DNA of 64,000 nucleotides, from the NCBI RefSeq assembly GCF_033880585.1, contig NZ_CP137624.1, positions 2,825,501 through 2,889,500 on the forward strand, given 5' to 3'. The stretch comes from Lysinibacillus louembei (GTDB lineage Bacteria; Bacillota; Bacilli; Bacillales_A; Planococcaceae). The notes beneath the pieces were generated by a model that saw only the letters and a list, made by a program, of their open reading frames with translations, was not told the DNA's origin and searched no databases. Both the position numbers and the translations under genes were made by a program. Below, in pieces: positions 19,835-29,265 of this stretch; positions within the stretch are counted from its first letter, which is position 1, and each line of letters starts with the position of its first letter.

Positions 19835-20710
19835 TTAAAGACTCTCCCTTAAATATTTCAAAAATACCTTCGTAGCATTTGAGAACGCTTGATGTTTTTT
19901 CCAAATGATGTCGAGCCTCGCCTCAAGCTTTGGCTGAAGGGGGCGGAAGCAAAGGGCGCTCTCCTCAGAAATGTCCATTAACTTGTCTAAGCAAATCGCA
20001 TAGCCGATATCCTCCTTTACCATGACAGAGGCGTTATACAGTAGATTGTATGTGCCGATAATATGCAGATTTTCAACTGCTGCGCCGAACCAGCCTGAGA
20101 GGACGTTGCTCACTGCACTTTGCTTTGAAATAATCAACGGTTTATCTAATAAATCCTTTGGCTGTATGACTGTTTTGTTAGCAAGTGGATTGTCCTTGCG
20201 CATTAGCACGCCCCATGTATCTGTAGCAGGTAGGCGCACATAATCATATTTTTGCTTATCTGCTGGCTCGATGACAACGCCAAAATCCAGCAAGCCGTTA
20301 TCTAGTTTCACTGTAATGTCGTCTGCGTTTCCGCTATATAAGTGAAATTTAATATTTGGATGATGTGTGACAACTGTTTTGATGGTTTTTGCAATGAAAT
20401 GCATCGCCTCCGTTTCACCGCTACCAATATAAATTTCTCCACTGACAATATCAGAGGGGTGATTAAAATTGGCTTCTGTTTTATCTACTAAATCAACAAT
20501 TTCCTTTGCGCGTTCAAGTAAAAACATACCCTCATCCGTTAGCGAAATTTTGCGATTGCCGCGCATAAAAAGCGTCGTACCAAGCTCCTCTTCTAAGTTT
20601 GTTAATTGTCTTGATAGTGTAGGCTGTGATAAATGTAGCGCCTCAGCGGCAGCCGATATATTTTCCTGTGTAGCTACTGCGATAAAATAGCGCAAGACAC
20701 GTATATCCAA
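19835..20710 (-). CDS. LysR family transcriptional regulator
   Basis: The 291-residue protein has the N-terminal LysR helix-turn-helix (residues 1-60, VLRYFIAVATQENISAAAEALHLSQPTLSRQL) and a periplasmic-binding-like effector domain from ~90. The start is set at TTG 20710 (MDIRVLRYF), because AAAGGAG at 20720-20726 directly abuts the upstream ATG 20719 and is 9 bases from the TTG; MDIRVLRYF is also the usual family start. It is divergent from the MFS transporter gene and probably controls it. Confidence 0.85.
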   Translation of the reverse strand: MDIRVLRYFIAVATQENISAAAEALHLSQPTLSRQLTNLEEELGTTLFMRGNRKISLTDEGMFLLERAKEIVDLVDKTEANFNHPSDIVSGEIYIGSGETEAMHFIAKTIKTVVTHHPNIKFHLYSGNADDITVKLDNGLLDFGVVIEPADKQKYDYVRLPATDTWGVLMRKDNPLANKTVIQPKDLLDKPLIISKQSAVSNVLSGWFGAAVENLHIIGTYNLLYNASVMVKEDIGYAICLDKLMDISEESALCFRPLQPKLEARLDIIWKKHQAFSNATKVFLKYLRESL

Positions 20711-20728
20711 AAGCAACATCTCCTTTAT

Positions 20729-20766
20729 ATGCCTTTTTGTTATATGAAATTATTCAATATAGGCAT
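20729..20766. promoter_or_regulatory. Inverted repeat between LysR and MFS genes
   Basis: ATGCCT (20729-20734) and AGGCAT (20761-20766) form 6-bp arms 26 bases apart within the divergent intergenic region. It could be part of a LysR binding region; support is weak. Confidence 0.3.
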
Positions 20767-20829
20767 TGGTTATTTTTATGCTAGCATTTTATAATGAATT
20801 TAACAAAAAAGAAAGAGATGATTGATTCA

Positions 20830-21990
20830 ATGAAGGGTTCTAAAAAATTATTAATTTTTATATTAGCGGTCGGTGTGTTCGGCATTTTAAATACCGAGAT
20901 GGGCTATATCGGTATTTTGCCAGCGCTGTCAGAGCATTTCGATGTTAGCGTGTCACAGGCAGGGCTAACGGTGAGCCTTTTCGCATTGGCAATTGCGATT
21001 GCAGGCCCAACATTACCTTTAGTGTTTTCAGGTATTAATCGCAAGACGGTGATGGTGGCTGTCCTTGTTATTTTTATTATAGGTAATATCATTTCCATTT
21101 TTACAACAAATTTCACGGTTGCTTTAGTTGCGCGTGTGCTTCCCGCTTTTTTCCACCCTGTTTATGTATCAATGGCTTTATCTGTAGCAGCAACTTCAGT
21201 TTAGGTGAAGGAAGCACCGAAGGCGGTGGCGAAAGTATTTATAGGAGTGTCTGCAGGGATGGTGCTTGGCGTGCCGGTATCGAATTTTTTAGCTAATACG
21301 TTTACATTGGAAATTGCGCTAGCATTTTTTGCAGTTGTGAACATTTTTGCACTAGTTATGACGCTATTGTTTGTGCCGTCAATGCCTGTGCAGGAAAGAC
21401 TTTCTTACGGCTCACAGCTAAAAATTTTAACAAAGGGCATTACCTGGTTGTCAATTCTCGCTGTAACGTTTTTAAATGGCGCAGTATTTGGCATTTATAG
21501 TTATTTAGCAGAATATTTAGATGTGGTGACACATATGTCGCCGTATATCATTAGCGTGATGCTGTTCGTTTATGGGCTGGCGAACATTATCGGCAATGTG
21601 TGGGCAGGGAAATTGCTAACGATTAATTCAATTCGGACGGTGGTGCTATATCCTGTCATACTATTTGGGCTATATATCGTTTTCTTCTTTGCAGCGGACT
21701 TGGTTATTCCAACAGCGATTATCATTTTAATTTGGGGCATTTTAGGTGGTGTTGGTGGCAATATTAATCAATATTGGATGATGTCCTCGGCGCCAAAAGC
21801 ACCAGATTTTGCGAATGGTTTATTTTTAACATCGTGTAATTTAGGAACAACGATTGGCGCAAGCATTGCAGGCATTATTATTGCGCAATTCGGTATGCAT
21901 TATATTTTATTTGTAGGTATGCTTGCATTAATTATCGGATTTATTTGTATTATATTGCGCAATACATTGTACAAAACAACAGAAGCATAA
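20830..21990 (+). pseudogene. MFS transporter (DHA1-like) interrupted by an in-frame amber codon
   Basis: Two open frames in the same reading frame form one major facilitator transporter of about 386 residues, split by TAG at 21202-21204. The first part (124 residues) holds about four membrane segments, and the second (261 residues) the remaining ones; KEAPKAVAKVFIGVSAGMVLG continues the fold directly after the stop. The likely start is ATG 20830, which has AAAGAGATG upstream; an ATG at 20794 is less well supported. A GTG directly follows the stop and could restart translation, but a split transporter is unlikely to work. It could be a real nonsense mutation or a sequence error. The downstream genes follow closely. 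Confidence 0.8.
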
Positions 21991-22002
21991 GGGGGAATGA
22001 AG

Positions 22003-23067
22003 ATGAAAAAATGGCTAGCATCCTATTTCATTACAACGGCTTTACTTGTTGGCTGCTCGGCTGACGAGCCGCAAAATACGGCGGTTGAGCAGCAACTACC
22101 AGACACGGCTCAAAAAATTGAGATTGTTGCGGAAAATTTAGCTGCACCGTGGGCAATAAGCAAAATTGATGATACTTTTTTTATAACGGAGAGAGCGGGA
22201 AATATTATTAAAATTACAAAAGATGAGATGGTGACACAGCGTGTGGAGCTAGAAAAGGAGCGTTCAACCGCATCTGAGGCAGGGCTGCTTGGCTTTGTGC
22301 TCGCGCCCGACTTTGCACAATCCAATGAAGCGTATGCCTACTATACGTACGAAAATGAAGGGGAGCAGTTTAATCGAATTGTTGTACTGCAATTAGACGG
22401 AGATGTATGGAAGGAGACAACTCTACTGCTGGATGAAATTCCAAGTGGCACCTATCATCATGGTGGACGCTTGCAAATTGGTCCAGACGACAAGCTATAT
22501 GCCACAACAGGTGATGCTTCTAACCGCGATATTGCGCAAGATGTCAATTCATTAGGAGGGAAAATTTTAAGGCTAAACTTCGATGGCTCGATTCCAGCAG
22601 ACAATCCATTCGATAACTCTTATGTTTACAGCTATGGTCATCGCAACCCACAAGGTATCACTTGGGCGCCAGACGGCACGATGTATGCAAGTGAGCATGG
22701 TACTAGCGCTAATGATGAAATCAATCGAATTGAAGCAGGGCAAAATTATGGCTGGCCAATTATTGAAGGAAATGCAACACAAGATGGCTTAGTATCACCT
22801 CTTTTCACCTCTGGTAGTGATACTACATGGGCGCCATCGGGTATGGGCTACTACCATGACTCTTTATATGTAGCTGCATTAAGAGGCACAGCGCTATTGC
22901 AATTTAATTTAGCAACAAATGAAACACGCGAAGTCGTGACAGATTTAGGGCGCATTCGCGATGTATTGATTGAAGGGGCTACCCTTTATTTCATTAGCAA
23001 TAACTCGGATGGTCGTGGTAATCCATTAGAAAATGACGATAAGCTATATCGTATCGAGCTAAAATAA
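22003..23067 (+). CDS. PQQ-dependent sugar dehydrogenase family lipoprotein
   Basis: The 354-residue protein has a lipoprotein signal (MKKWLASYFITTALLVGC, lipid-modified Cys near residue 18) and a beta-propeller of the soluble glucose/aldose sugar dehydrogenase (YliI/GdhB) family. Family signatures include ENLAAPWAI at the first blade, SEAGLLGFVLAPDF, HHGGRLQIGPDDKLY, YGHRNPQGI and EHGTSANDEIN. It would sit on the outer face of the membrane. Whether it binds PQQ is unknown; many Gram-positives with this family lack PQQ synthesis. ATG 22003 is preferred over ATG 21997 because GGGGGA ends at 21996. It lies 12 bases after the transporter. Confidence 0.85.
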   Translation: MKKWLASYFITTALLVGCSADEPQNTAVEQQLPDTAQKIEIVAENLAAPWAISKIDDTFFITERAGNIIKITKDEMVTQRVELEKERSTASEAGLLGFVLAPDFAQSNEAYAYYTYENEGEQFNRIVVLQLDGDVWKETTLLLDEIPSGTYHHGGRLQIGPDDKLYATTGDASNRDIAQDVNSLGGKILRLNFDGSIPADNPFDNSYVYSYGHRNPQGITWAPDGTMYASEHGTSANDEINRIEAGQNYGWPIIEGNATQDGLVSPLFTSGSDTTWAPSGMGYYHDSLYVAALRGTALLQFNLATNETREVVTDLGRIRDVLIEGATLYFISNNSDGRGNPLENDDKLYRIELK

Positions 23068-23078
23068 GGAGGATATAT

Positions 23079-24071
23079 ATGCGTAATAAATTATTAATGG
23101 CTACACTTGCAATCGCAACACCAGCGCTCATTGTTCCAATACAAGCACACGCCTTTCAGGATGTGCCGAAAACACATGCTGGCTACAATGAAATTATGGC
23201 AATGAAAAAGGAAGGCATTATTAATGGTTATTTAGATGGTACATTTAAGCCAGAGCAAGGCATTTCACGCCAGCATGTAGCAAAATTACTAGCACATGTA
23301 CTGCCATTGGAGCCAATCAGACCAGCAACTACCTTTACAGATGTACCGACCAATCACCCATATTATAACAATATTCAACGCCTTTACCGTGCAGGCATTA
23401 TCGATGGCTTTGAAGGGAAATTTAATCCAACAGGTGCGTTGACACATGCACAAATTGCGAAAATTTTATGTTTAGCATTTCAGTTTGAGTTAGTGCAAGG
23501 CGAAGGTACGCATTGGTCGAAGGATTATGTCGCAACATTATATGCACGCGGTATTATGACAGGTGATTGGCAGCGTGATGCAACGGTCACGAGAGCACAT
23601 TACGCAATCTGGCTGTATCGCATATTAAATATAGAACAAGAGGAAACACCGTCGTTAATTCCAGCGCCAATTGAAATTGACCCGCCTGTTTACATACAGG
23701 AGGCGAGTGCTCCTAAAATCAAGCTGCGCTTTAACAATGAGGAAGTCCTCGTTAAATTAGAACAAAATGCCGCAACGCAAGATTTGATTGCAGCGCTCCC
23801 GCTTACATTAACATTTGCAGATTATGCAGGAACTGAAAAAATTAGCTACTTGCCGAAAAAATTATCGACAGCAGCAACAGGGGCAGGGATAGACCCAGCA
23901 ATAGGGGATTTAGCCTATTATGCACCTTGGGGGAATTTAGCATTGTTTTATCAAGATTTTGGCTACTCCAGTGGGCTAATTAAGCTTGGAGAAGTAGAGG
24001 CAGGCTTAGAAAAATTCGCCAAAATGCAAGGGGAATTTACCGTGACAATTGAGCGAGTGGAGGAAAAATAA
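23079..24071 (+). CDS. SLH-domain surface protein with C-terminal cyclophilin-like domain
   Basis: The 330-residue protein has a signal peptide (cleavage likely after QAHA, residue ~25) and three S-layer homology repeats (residues ~26-185: FQDVPKTHAGYNEIM, FTDVPTNHPYYNNIQ and a third with HWSKDYVATLYARGIMTG). After a proline-rich linker (~195-215), residues ~218-328 match the bacterial cyclophilin-like fold (PF18050-type): KLRFNNEEV, LPLTLTFADYAGTEKISYLP, GDLAYYAPWGNLALFY. SLH domains bind pyruvylated cell-wall polymers. The cyclophilin-like domain has no proven activity. It follows the sugar dehydrogenase by 11 bases. This domain combination is unusual. Confidence 0.85.
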   Translation: MRNKLLMATLAIATPALIVPIQAHAFQDVPKTHAGYNEIMAMKKEGIINGYLDGTFKPEQGISRQHVAKLLAHVLPLEPIRPATTFTDVPTNHPYYNNIQRLYRAGIIDGFEGKFNPTGALTHAQIAKILCLAFQFELVQGEGTHWSKDYVATLYARGIMTGDWQRDATVTRAHYAIWLYRILNIEQEETPSLIPAPIEIDPPVYIQEASAPKIKLRFNNEEVLVKLEQNAATQDLIAALPLTLTFADYAGTEKISYLPKKLSTAATGAGIDPAIGDLAYYAPWGNLALFYQDFGYSSGLIKLGEVEAGLEKFAKMQGEFTVTIERVEEK

Positions 24072-24087
24072 AAATAGTATATTGACT

Positions 24088-24121
24088 AAAGGGGGCGTTC
24101 AAAGTGAACAGCCCTCATTTT
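24088..24121 (+). terminator. Probable terminator after the SLH/cyclophilin gene
   Basis: A GGGGGCGTTC arm pairs with GTGAACAGCCCTC (one bulge) and is followed by ATTTTA. It probably ends the transporter, dehydrogenase and SLH operon. Confidence 0.6.
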
Positions 24122-24392
24122 ATGTATTAGTCCCTCAAACTATCGCGATATTGTGCCAATTTTGTAAAGTTGCCACCAAAGTCATGCTCAAGGAAGAAAA
24201 AATTTTTATCGGAAATGCAAATAATCTAAAAAGATGGCATGAAAGCATGATAATATAGAAAGAAAAATCGAGTTTTCCGCTTTGCTTGAAGGCATAACTT
24301 ATTTTAAGGCAAAAGCCTTATTGACGATAAATATCGAAATGATTACTATATTAGTTCTTATAAGGAATTGATAAAATATCGAGGTGAGAACG
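24122..24392 (+). other. Leader region of the PAS-GGDEF-EAL gene
   Basis: The region holds a small hairpin (AAGGC AAAA GCCTT, 24306-24319) just upstream of a good promoter (24321-24349). It was checked for a c-di-GMP riboswitch, and none was recognised. Confidence 0.6.
24321..24349 (+). promoter_or_regulatory. sigma-A promoter of the PAS-GGDEF-EAL gene
   Basis: TTGACG and TACTAT are separated by 17 bases, about 44 bases before the ATG. Confidence 0.7.
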
Positions 24393-26057
24393 ATGGAGAA
24401 GATGCTGAAGCAAGTATATGATATCCAAATGGCATTAAATTCGACAACAATATTAGCCATAACGGATGCTGCTGGACGTATTACATATGCGAATCAAAAA
24501 TTTTGTGATATATCCAAGTATCCAGAGGAAGAGCTTGTTGGCAAGACACATCGTGTCATTAATTCTGGTTACCACCCTTCATCGTTTTTTAAAAATATGT
24601 GGAACACAATTAAGACTGGTGAAACATGGCAAGGCGAGATATGCAATCGAGCGAAAGATGGTTCTATTTACTGGGTTGATACAACGATTGTGCCCTCCTG
24701 TAATGAACATGGCAAGCCATATCAATATATAGCGATTCGTCATGATATTACAGACAAAAAGCTGTTAGCATTAGAGCTAGAAAATCGATTAATTTATGAT
24801 GAGGTAACAGGCTTACCAAACCATGTCTTTTTGAAGAAAATGGCGGAGCACAAAATTCAGCAAAATGAGCCGTTTTATTTAGTGAAAATTAATATCGATG
24901 ATTTTAAAAGCTTTAATGAAAGCTTAGGAACGGACTGTGCTAATGATATTTTAAAGGCAATAGGAGAACGTTTACTAGCATTTTGCGAAGATAAGCCAAT
25001 GACCTTAACGAAAACATATGGAGATGAATTCATTTTATTATGCTCAGTGGAGCCCCAGCAAATGGCAAGGCATGTCCAAGCACTATTTCAAGCTTTTGAA
25101 ATGCCAATTGCTTATTTAGATGGTGGCTATTATATTACATTTTGTGTCGGTGTTGCCTATTACCCTGAAAATGCCCACACGTTTTATGATTTGATTCATG
25201 CTGTTAGCATGGCGATTGAGCAAGCGAAAAAGAATGGAAAAAATACATATGCTTTTTTCCATCAGGATATGCTAGAAAATTCACGTAAAAGTCTGCAATT
25301 AAAAAACAAATTGTTTGAAGCGATTCGCTTAAAATCATTTATGATGTATTATCAGCCACAATGGACGGGACAAGGTGAGCTAATCGGCTTTGAGGCGCTT
25401 GTTCGTTGGGAAGATAAGGAGTTAGGCTTTATTTCACCATCGGAATTTATTCCATTAGCAGAGCGGACAGGTTTGATTACATCATTAGGCTACGTTTTAT
25501 TTGAGCTAATGCTAAATGATTTTGCTCGGCTACAGCAGGCGGTAAATGAGTCGATTAAAGTTTCATTTAATTTATCATTGCGCCAATTTTTTGATACAAA
25601 GCTTATCGCTCGTTTACTAGAATTATGTGAGCTTTATCAAGTTCCTCCCCATTTTGTGAAAGTTGAGATTACCGAAAGGGTTGCTAGCTCTAATATCGAG
25701 CATGTTATAGCCATCATTCAAAAATTGCGAGATATTGAGATGGAAGTAGAGCTAGATGATTACGGAACAGGGTTTTCAAGCCTGAAATATTTGACCAATT
25801 TTCCGATTAATTGCATTAAAATCGATAAAAGCTTTGTTGATAAATGTCTTACATCAGATAAAAACAAGACAATTATTAAAAGCATTATTCATGTCGCGCA
25901 TGAGCTAGGCTTCACAACGATTGCAGAAGGCGTGGAGACGGAAGAGCAGATGCACTATTTAATTGAGCAGGGCTGTGACAACTTTCAAGGCTACTTGCTA
26001 GGTAAGCCGCAACCTGCTAGCTATTATGAAACACATAAATTAACATTCCGCACTTAG
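24393..26057 (+). CDS. PAS-GGDEF-EAL protein, probable c-di-GMP phosphodiesterase
   Basis: The 554-residue protein has an N-terminal PAS/PAC domain (~15-130, [26 protein letters not shown]), a GGDEF domain (~135-290) and an EAL domain (~305-545). The GGDEF active site reads TYGDEF, so the first Gly is replaced by Tyr and cyclase activity is doubtful. The EAL domain keeps GFEALVRW, an N-L-S-x-R-Q motif, [16 protein letters not shown] and IAEGVE, which suggests phosphodiesterase activity. No membrane segment is seen, so it is cytosolic. The ATG 24393 follows CGAGGTG. A sigma-A promoter lies upstream. Confidence 0.88.
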   Translation: MEKMLKQVYDIQMALNSTTILAITDAAGRITYANQKFCDISKYPEEELVGKTHRVINSGYHPSSFFKNMWNTIKTGETWQGEICNRAKDGSIYWVDTTIVPSCNEHGKPYQYIAIRHDITDKKLLALELENRLIYDEVTGLPNHVFLKKMAEHKIQQNEPFYLVKINIDDFKSFNESLGTDCANDILKAIGERLLAFCEDKPMTLTKTYGDEFILLCSVEPQQMARHVQALFQAFEMPIAYLDGGYYITFCVGVAYYPENAHTFYDLIHAVSMAIEQAKKNGKNTYAFFHQDMLENSRKSLQLKNKLFEAIRLKSFMMYYQPQWTGQGELIGFEALVRWEDKELGFISPSEFIPLAERTGLITSLGYVLFELMLNDFARLQQAVNESIKVSFNLSLRQFFDTKLIARLLELCELYQVPPHFVKVEITERVASSNIEHVIAIIQKLRDIEMEVELDDYGTGFSSLKYLTNFPINCIKIDKSFVDKCLTSDKNKTIIKSIIHVAHELGFTTIAEGVETEEQMHYLIEQGCDNFQGYLLGKPQPASYYETHKLTFRT

Positions 26058-26088
26058 TTGTCTGAAAAAGCGTTTTTCAGACAACTAA
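26054..26088 (+). terminator. Hairpin at the end of the PAS-GGDEF-EAL gene
   Basis: A perfect 16-bp stem with a GCG loop overlaps the stop codon (TTAGTTGTCTGAAAAA and its complement). There is only a weak T-tract, so termination is probable but not certain. Confidence 0.6.
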
Positions 26089-26260
26089 CTCTCAAAAAAA
26101 TCCTCCCTACCATTATTATATGTATATTTTACTATAAAAATCATACTGTTATAGCGTGTGAAGTAAATATTTAGGTCTTTTTGCTTTTTTATCTTTAAGC
26201 AAAATAGACTTATCATTAAAGGTAGTAATAAATAAGATTTACTATGGGGGTTGCGTCACC

Positions 26261-28081
26261 ATGATAGAGAGGAATGGAGAAGTGGAGCAAAATTCATTAC
26301 ATCAACTGATTGAGCGCATGAAGCCATTGCATGTTATGCTAGAGCAAAATACATATATAATGGACACAACGAAGCGTCTAAAGCTAATTATTGAAGATGC
26401 GCAGGAAAAAGAGGCGATTCTTTTTTTAGGAAAGGAACGCGTAGGGAAAACGACATTAATTAATGCCTTATTGGGGAGAGAGCTACTGTCTGTCAGCACA
26501 AAAAATCCAACAAGTGTCAATACATTTATTAAATATGGTGAACGTGAATGTATGAAGGCCTATTTTTTAGATGGAATGATTGCTACATTTGATCTTGATA
26601 AGATTGAGCTATTGACAACAGGAGATACATTTAGTGCGCAAATTATTCGTGAGCATTTAGATTATATTGAAATTTATATTCAGCATGAATTATTGCAGCA
26701 TGCTACAATTGTGGACACGATTTCCTTGCAGGCAGGGGCGGAAAATACTGCTTATTTTTCAAGCATTATATTAGAGCGCGTACAGGAGGTTTTTTGGGTA
26801 TTGCGCAATGGCTCACCAGCAACGGAAGAGGAATATAATTTATTAGTAAACATGAATCAGCAAAATATTAAGCCATACTTCGTGGTTAATGCTACTGATC
26901 AACGTGGCATCGCAGCAAGTGACTTTGTCAAGGAAGAGCTTGCAAGATACGGCGAACTATGTAAAAAAATGATTAGTGTTTCCGCAATACAAGCAATTGA
27001 AGCGAAAAAAACAAATAATACACAGCTACTCATTGATTCCAATATAACGCAGCTTACACAACTTATAAAGGAAGTAGGTAACGACCCTGCTAAAAAATCG
27101 CAGCACACCGCTGAACGCTTTAGCAAGTGGTTAAGCCGCTTTTTAAGTGAATTACAAATGATTCCAGAACGTGATCCTTATTTATCTGCATTGACGAATG
27201 TGAAAAAATATGTGGAGGAAGCTAATGTAGAATTTTCATTACAGCAACGTGATAAAGCTATATTAGCTGCATTCGAAGAGGACTATAAGCAAGCAAGCCA
27301 AGTATTGAAATCTGTTCAGACATTGTATCAGCTATTACAAGTTTTAGCGACGGAGCTTTATTTACGCGATGAAACGATTGAGCAATTTGAAGCGCAGGCG
27401 ATTGCTTATCAAGAGGCGGTGCGCGATTATCGCAAAGGGCATACAGAATATATGCAGCTACTGTCACAAGTTGAGAAGCAGTTCGAAAAAACATACGCTA
27501 TCGATTTAAGGGAAGGCTTGCGAAATGGCGTGGAATTATCCGACCTTTTCAAGGAGCAAATTGAGCGACTTGATGCATTGCAACAGCGTTGTGCAGAGCT
27601 ATTTGCGATGATTAAAGAAAAGGAAAACGATATTTTTAATCAGCTTTATGCGGTGCAAAATCATATTACAGAGCTTGCAGCGGCTCGTTTAAAGGCGATT
27701 TTACAGCAAGTAAATGATATAAGCAGACAGCAACAAAAAGAGCGCACATTTATGCAATCATACTCCGATAAATTAAACGAATTTACGTGCATTATTGAGG
27801 CACAAAACTTTGTACGCGATGCGATTCGTCCATTTTTACAGGCAGAGAATACGTTGCTAGCATCAGAGCAGCTAGAAGAAACGCTCACAGCAATTGATGC
27901 AATTTCGACGTTATTATTGCCGCATGAGCATTTAAATGAACAAATGCCATCTTTATTAAATGAGCATACGATTATTAAATGTGACTTCGATTCAAAATAT
28001 AAATTACAGCCGCTCCATTTAACAGAAGCAGACGTTGTATCAGCAGAGCTACCGGAGCTGCCTGCAAAGCTGATGTCATAA
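26261..28081 (+). CDS. Dynamin-like GTPase family protein
   Basis: The 606-residue protein has a P-loop GKERVGKT (residues 57-64) followed by a Thr-containing NPTSVNTFI segment, which is the G2-like region of dynamin-type GTPases. The third motif reads IVDTIS instead of DxPG, and FVVNATDQ replaces N/TKxD, so the G domain is somewhat divergent. Residues ~290-540 are predicted to be largely alpha-helical with coiled-coil stretches. Bacterial dynamin-like proteins remodel or protect membranes; such a role here is inference. GGGGGTT lies about 10 bases before the ATG. It is the only gene of its unit. Confidence 0.7.
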   Translation: MIERNGEVEQNSLHQLIERMKPLHVMLEQNTYIMDTTKRLKLIIEDAQEKEAILFLGKERVGKTTLINALLGRELLSVSTKNPTSVNTFIKYGERECMKAYFLDGMIATFDLDKIELLTTGDTFSAQIIREHLDYIEIYIQHELLQHATIVDTISLQAGAENTAYFSSIILERVQEVFWVLRNGSPATEEEYNLLVNMNQQNIKPYFVVNATDQRGIAASDFVKEELARYGELCKKMISVSAIQAIEAKKTNNTQLLIDSNITQLTQLIKEVGNDPAKKSQHTAERFSKWLSRFLSELQMIPERDPYLSALTNVKKYVEEANVEFSLQQRDKAILAAFEEDYKQASQVLKSVQTLYQLLQVLATELYLRDETIEQFEAQAIAYQEAVRDYRKGHTEYMQLLSQVEKQFEKTYAIDLREGLRNGVELSDLFKEQIERLDALQQRCAELFAMIKEKENDIFNQLYAVQNHITELAAARLKAILQQVNDISRQQQKERTFMQSYSDKLNEFTCIIEAQNFVRDAIRPFLQAENTLLASEQLEETLTAIDAISTLLLPHEHLNEQMPSLLNEHTIIKCDFDSKYKLQPLHLTEADVVSAELPELPAKLMS

Positions 28082-28093
28082 CAATACATTGAT

Positions 28094-28143
28094 AAACTCC
28101 CTTACATATGCGAAAATCGTATACGTAGAAAGGGAGTTTTTTT
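28094..28143 (+). terminator. Hairpin that overlaps the yfkAB ribosome binding site
   Basis: AAACTCCCTT (28094-28103) pairs with AAGGGAGTTT (28130-28139) and is followed by TTTTTTT. The inner sequence also folds (TACATATGCGA with TCGTATACGTA, wobble pairs). The 3' arm contains the only ribosome binding site of yfkAB (AAGGGAG, 28130-28136), and the T-tract is the spacer to its ATG. Confidence 0.8.
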
Positions 28144-29265
28144 ATGAGCACAATGACAAAACCTTATGATCAATGGGAAAGCTATCATGACATTGACCGT
28201 TATGGCAAATTAACATTATCCAATATCGAGTTCACAACGACGAACTTATGTAATATGCGCTGCGCCCACTGTGCAGTTGGTTATACATTGCAAACAAAGG
28301 AAGCAGCAGCAATACCGAGCGAGGAAATTATTAAGCGCTTGGATAGCGTTGAAACGTTGCGTGTAATGAGCTTTACAGGAGGCGAGCCGTTGTTAACAAA
28401 ACGAGGCATTCGTGACAATTTGTTGCCGTTGTTAAAATACGCAAAAAGCCGTGGTATAAAGACGCAAATTAATTCTAATTTAACATTGCCAATGTCACAT
28501 TATGAGCTCGTAGCACCTTATTTAGATGTTATGCATATTTCGCATAACTGGTGCGATGAACGGGAGTTTGTAGAAACGGGATTTGCGATGATGGAGCAGA
28601 AGCCCTCTATTGAAAAAAGAGCATCACTGTATCGCAATATTTTAGATAATGCACGTGAGCTATCGAAGGGCGGTATGTTCGTATCTGCTGAAACGATGCT
28701 CAATCGTAACACGGTACCGTTCATTGAGAAAATTCATCATGAAGTTGCCGATGAAATGCTCTGTAAGCGTCATGAAATCCATCCGATGTATGCGAGTGAT
28801 TTTGCAAGTGCCTTAGATGTAATCAATTTGGATGAATATCGTGATGTAGTGAATCAAATTTTAGATTTCCGTAACGAAGATATTTGGATTTTATTTGGCA
28901 CATTGCCATTTTACCCATGCAGCACAGATGAGCGTGACAAAGCGCTATTAAGCCGCATTCATGAAGCATCTAACATTACGATTCGCAATGATGTAGATGG
29001 TCGATCACGTATGAATTTAAATATTTTTACTGGCGATGTATCCGTTTCCGATTTTACAGATGATGGGGCAGCGCTTGGTAATATTAAAACTGCTTCTTTA
29101 GAAGAGATTTATACAAAATGGCTAAGCACTAATATTTCATCAAGCATTAACTGTCATTGCCCAGCTGTCAAATGCTTAGGTCCCAACATTATCGTAAAAA
29201 ATATGTATTACCCAACGCAAAAATTTACAAGTGGTACAGTGAAGGGAGACTATTCACATGCATAA
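28144..29265 (+). CDS. yfkAB: Radical SAM/CxCxxxxC motif protein YfkAB
   Basis: The 373-residue protein has the radical SAM cluster motif CNMRCAHC (Cys36, Cys40, Cys43), the GGEP motif (FTGGEPL), and a C-terminal C-x-C-x4-C motif (Cys337, Cys339, Cys344) that defines the YfkAB subgroup. It presumably binds two iron-sulfur clusters and acts by generating a 5'-deoxyadenosyl radical. Its substrate is unknown. The ribosome binding site lies in the arm of the preceding hairpin. The stop overlaps the next gene by 8 bases, suggesting coupling to the deaminase. Confidence 0.88.
   Translation: MSTMTKPYDQWESYHDIDRYGKLTLSNIEFTTTNLCNMRCAHCAVGYTLQTKEAAAIPSEEIIKRLDSVETLRVMSFTGGEPLLTKRGIRDNLLPLLKYAKSRGIKTQINSNLTLPMSHYELVAPYLDVMHISHNWCDEREFVETGFAMMEQKPSIEKRASLYRNILDNARELSKGGMFVSAETMLNRNTVPFIEKIHHEVADEMLCKRHEIHPMYASDFASALDVINLDEYRDVVNQILDFRNEDIWILFGTLPFYPCSTDERDKALLSRIHEASNITIRNDVDGRSRMNLNIFTGDVSVSDFTDDGAALGNIKTASLEEIYTKWLSTNISSSINCHCPAVKCLGPNIIVKNMYYPTQKFTSGTVKGDYSHA

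Noticed and set aside
24049-24258. 69-codon frame after the SLH/cyclophilin gene
   Set aside because: It overlaps the end of the SLH gene and a terminator hairpin, and has no ribosome binding site.
24122-24392. Possible c-di-GMP riboswitch before the PAS-GGDEF-EAL gene
   Set aside because: The region lacks the conserved GEMM core motifs and paired stems; only a promoter and a small hairpin are supported.
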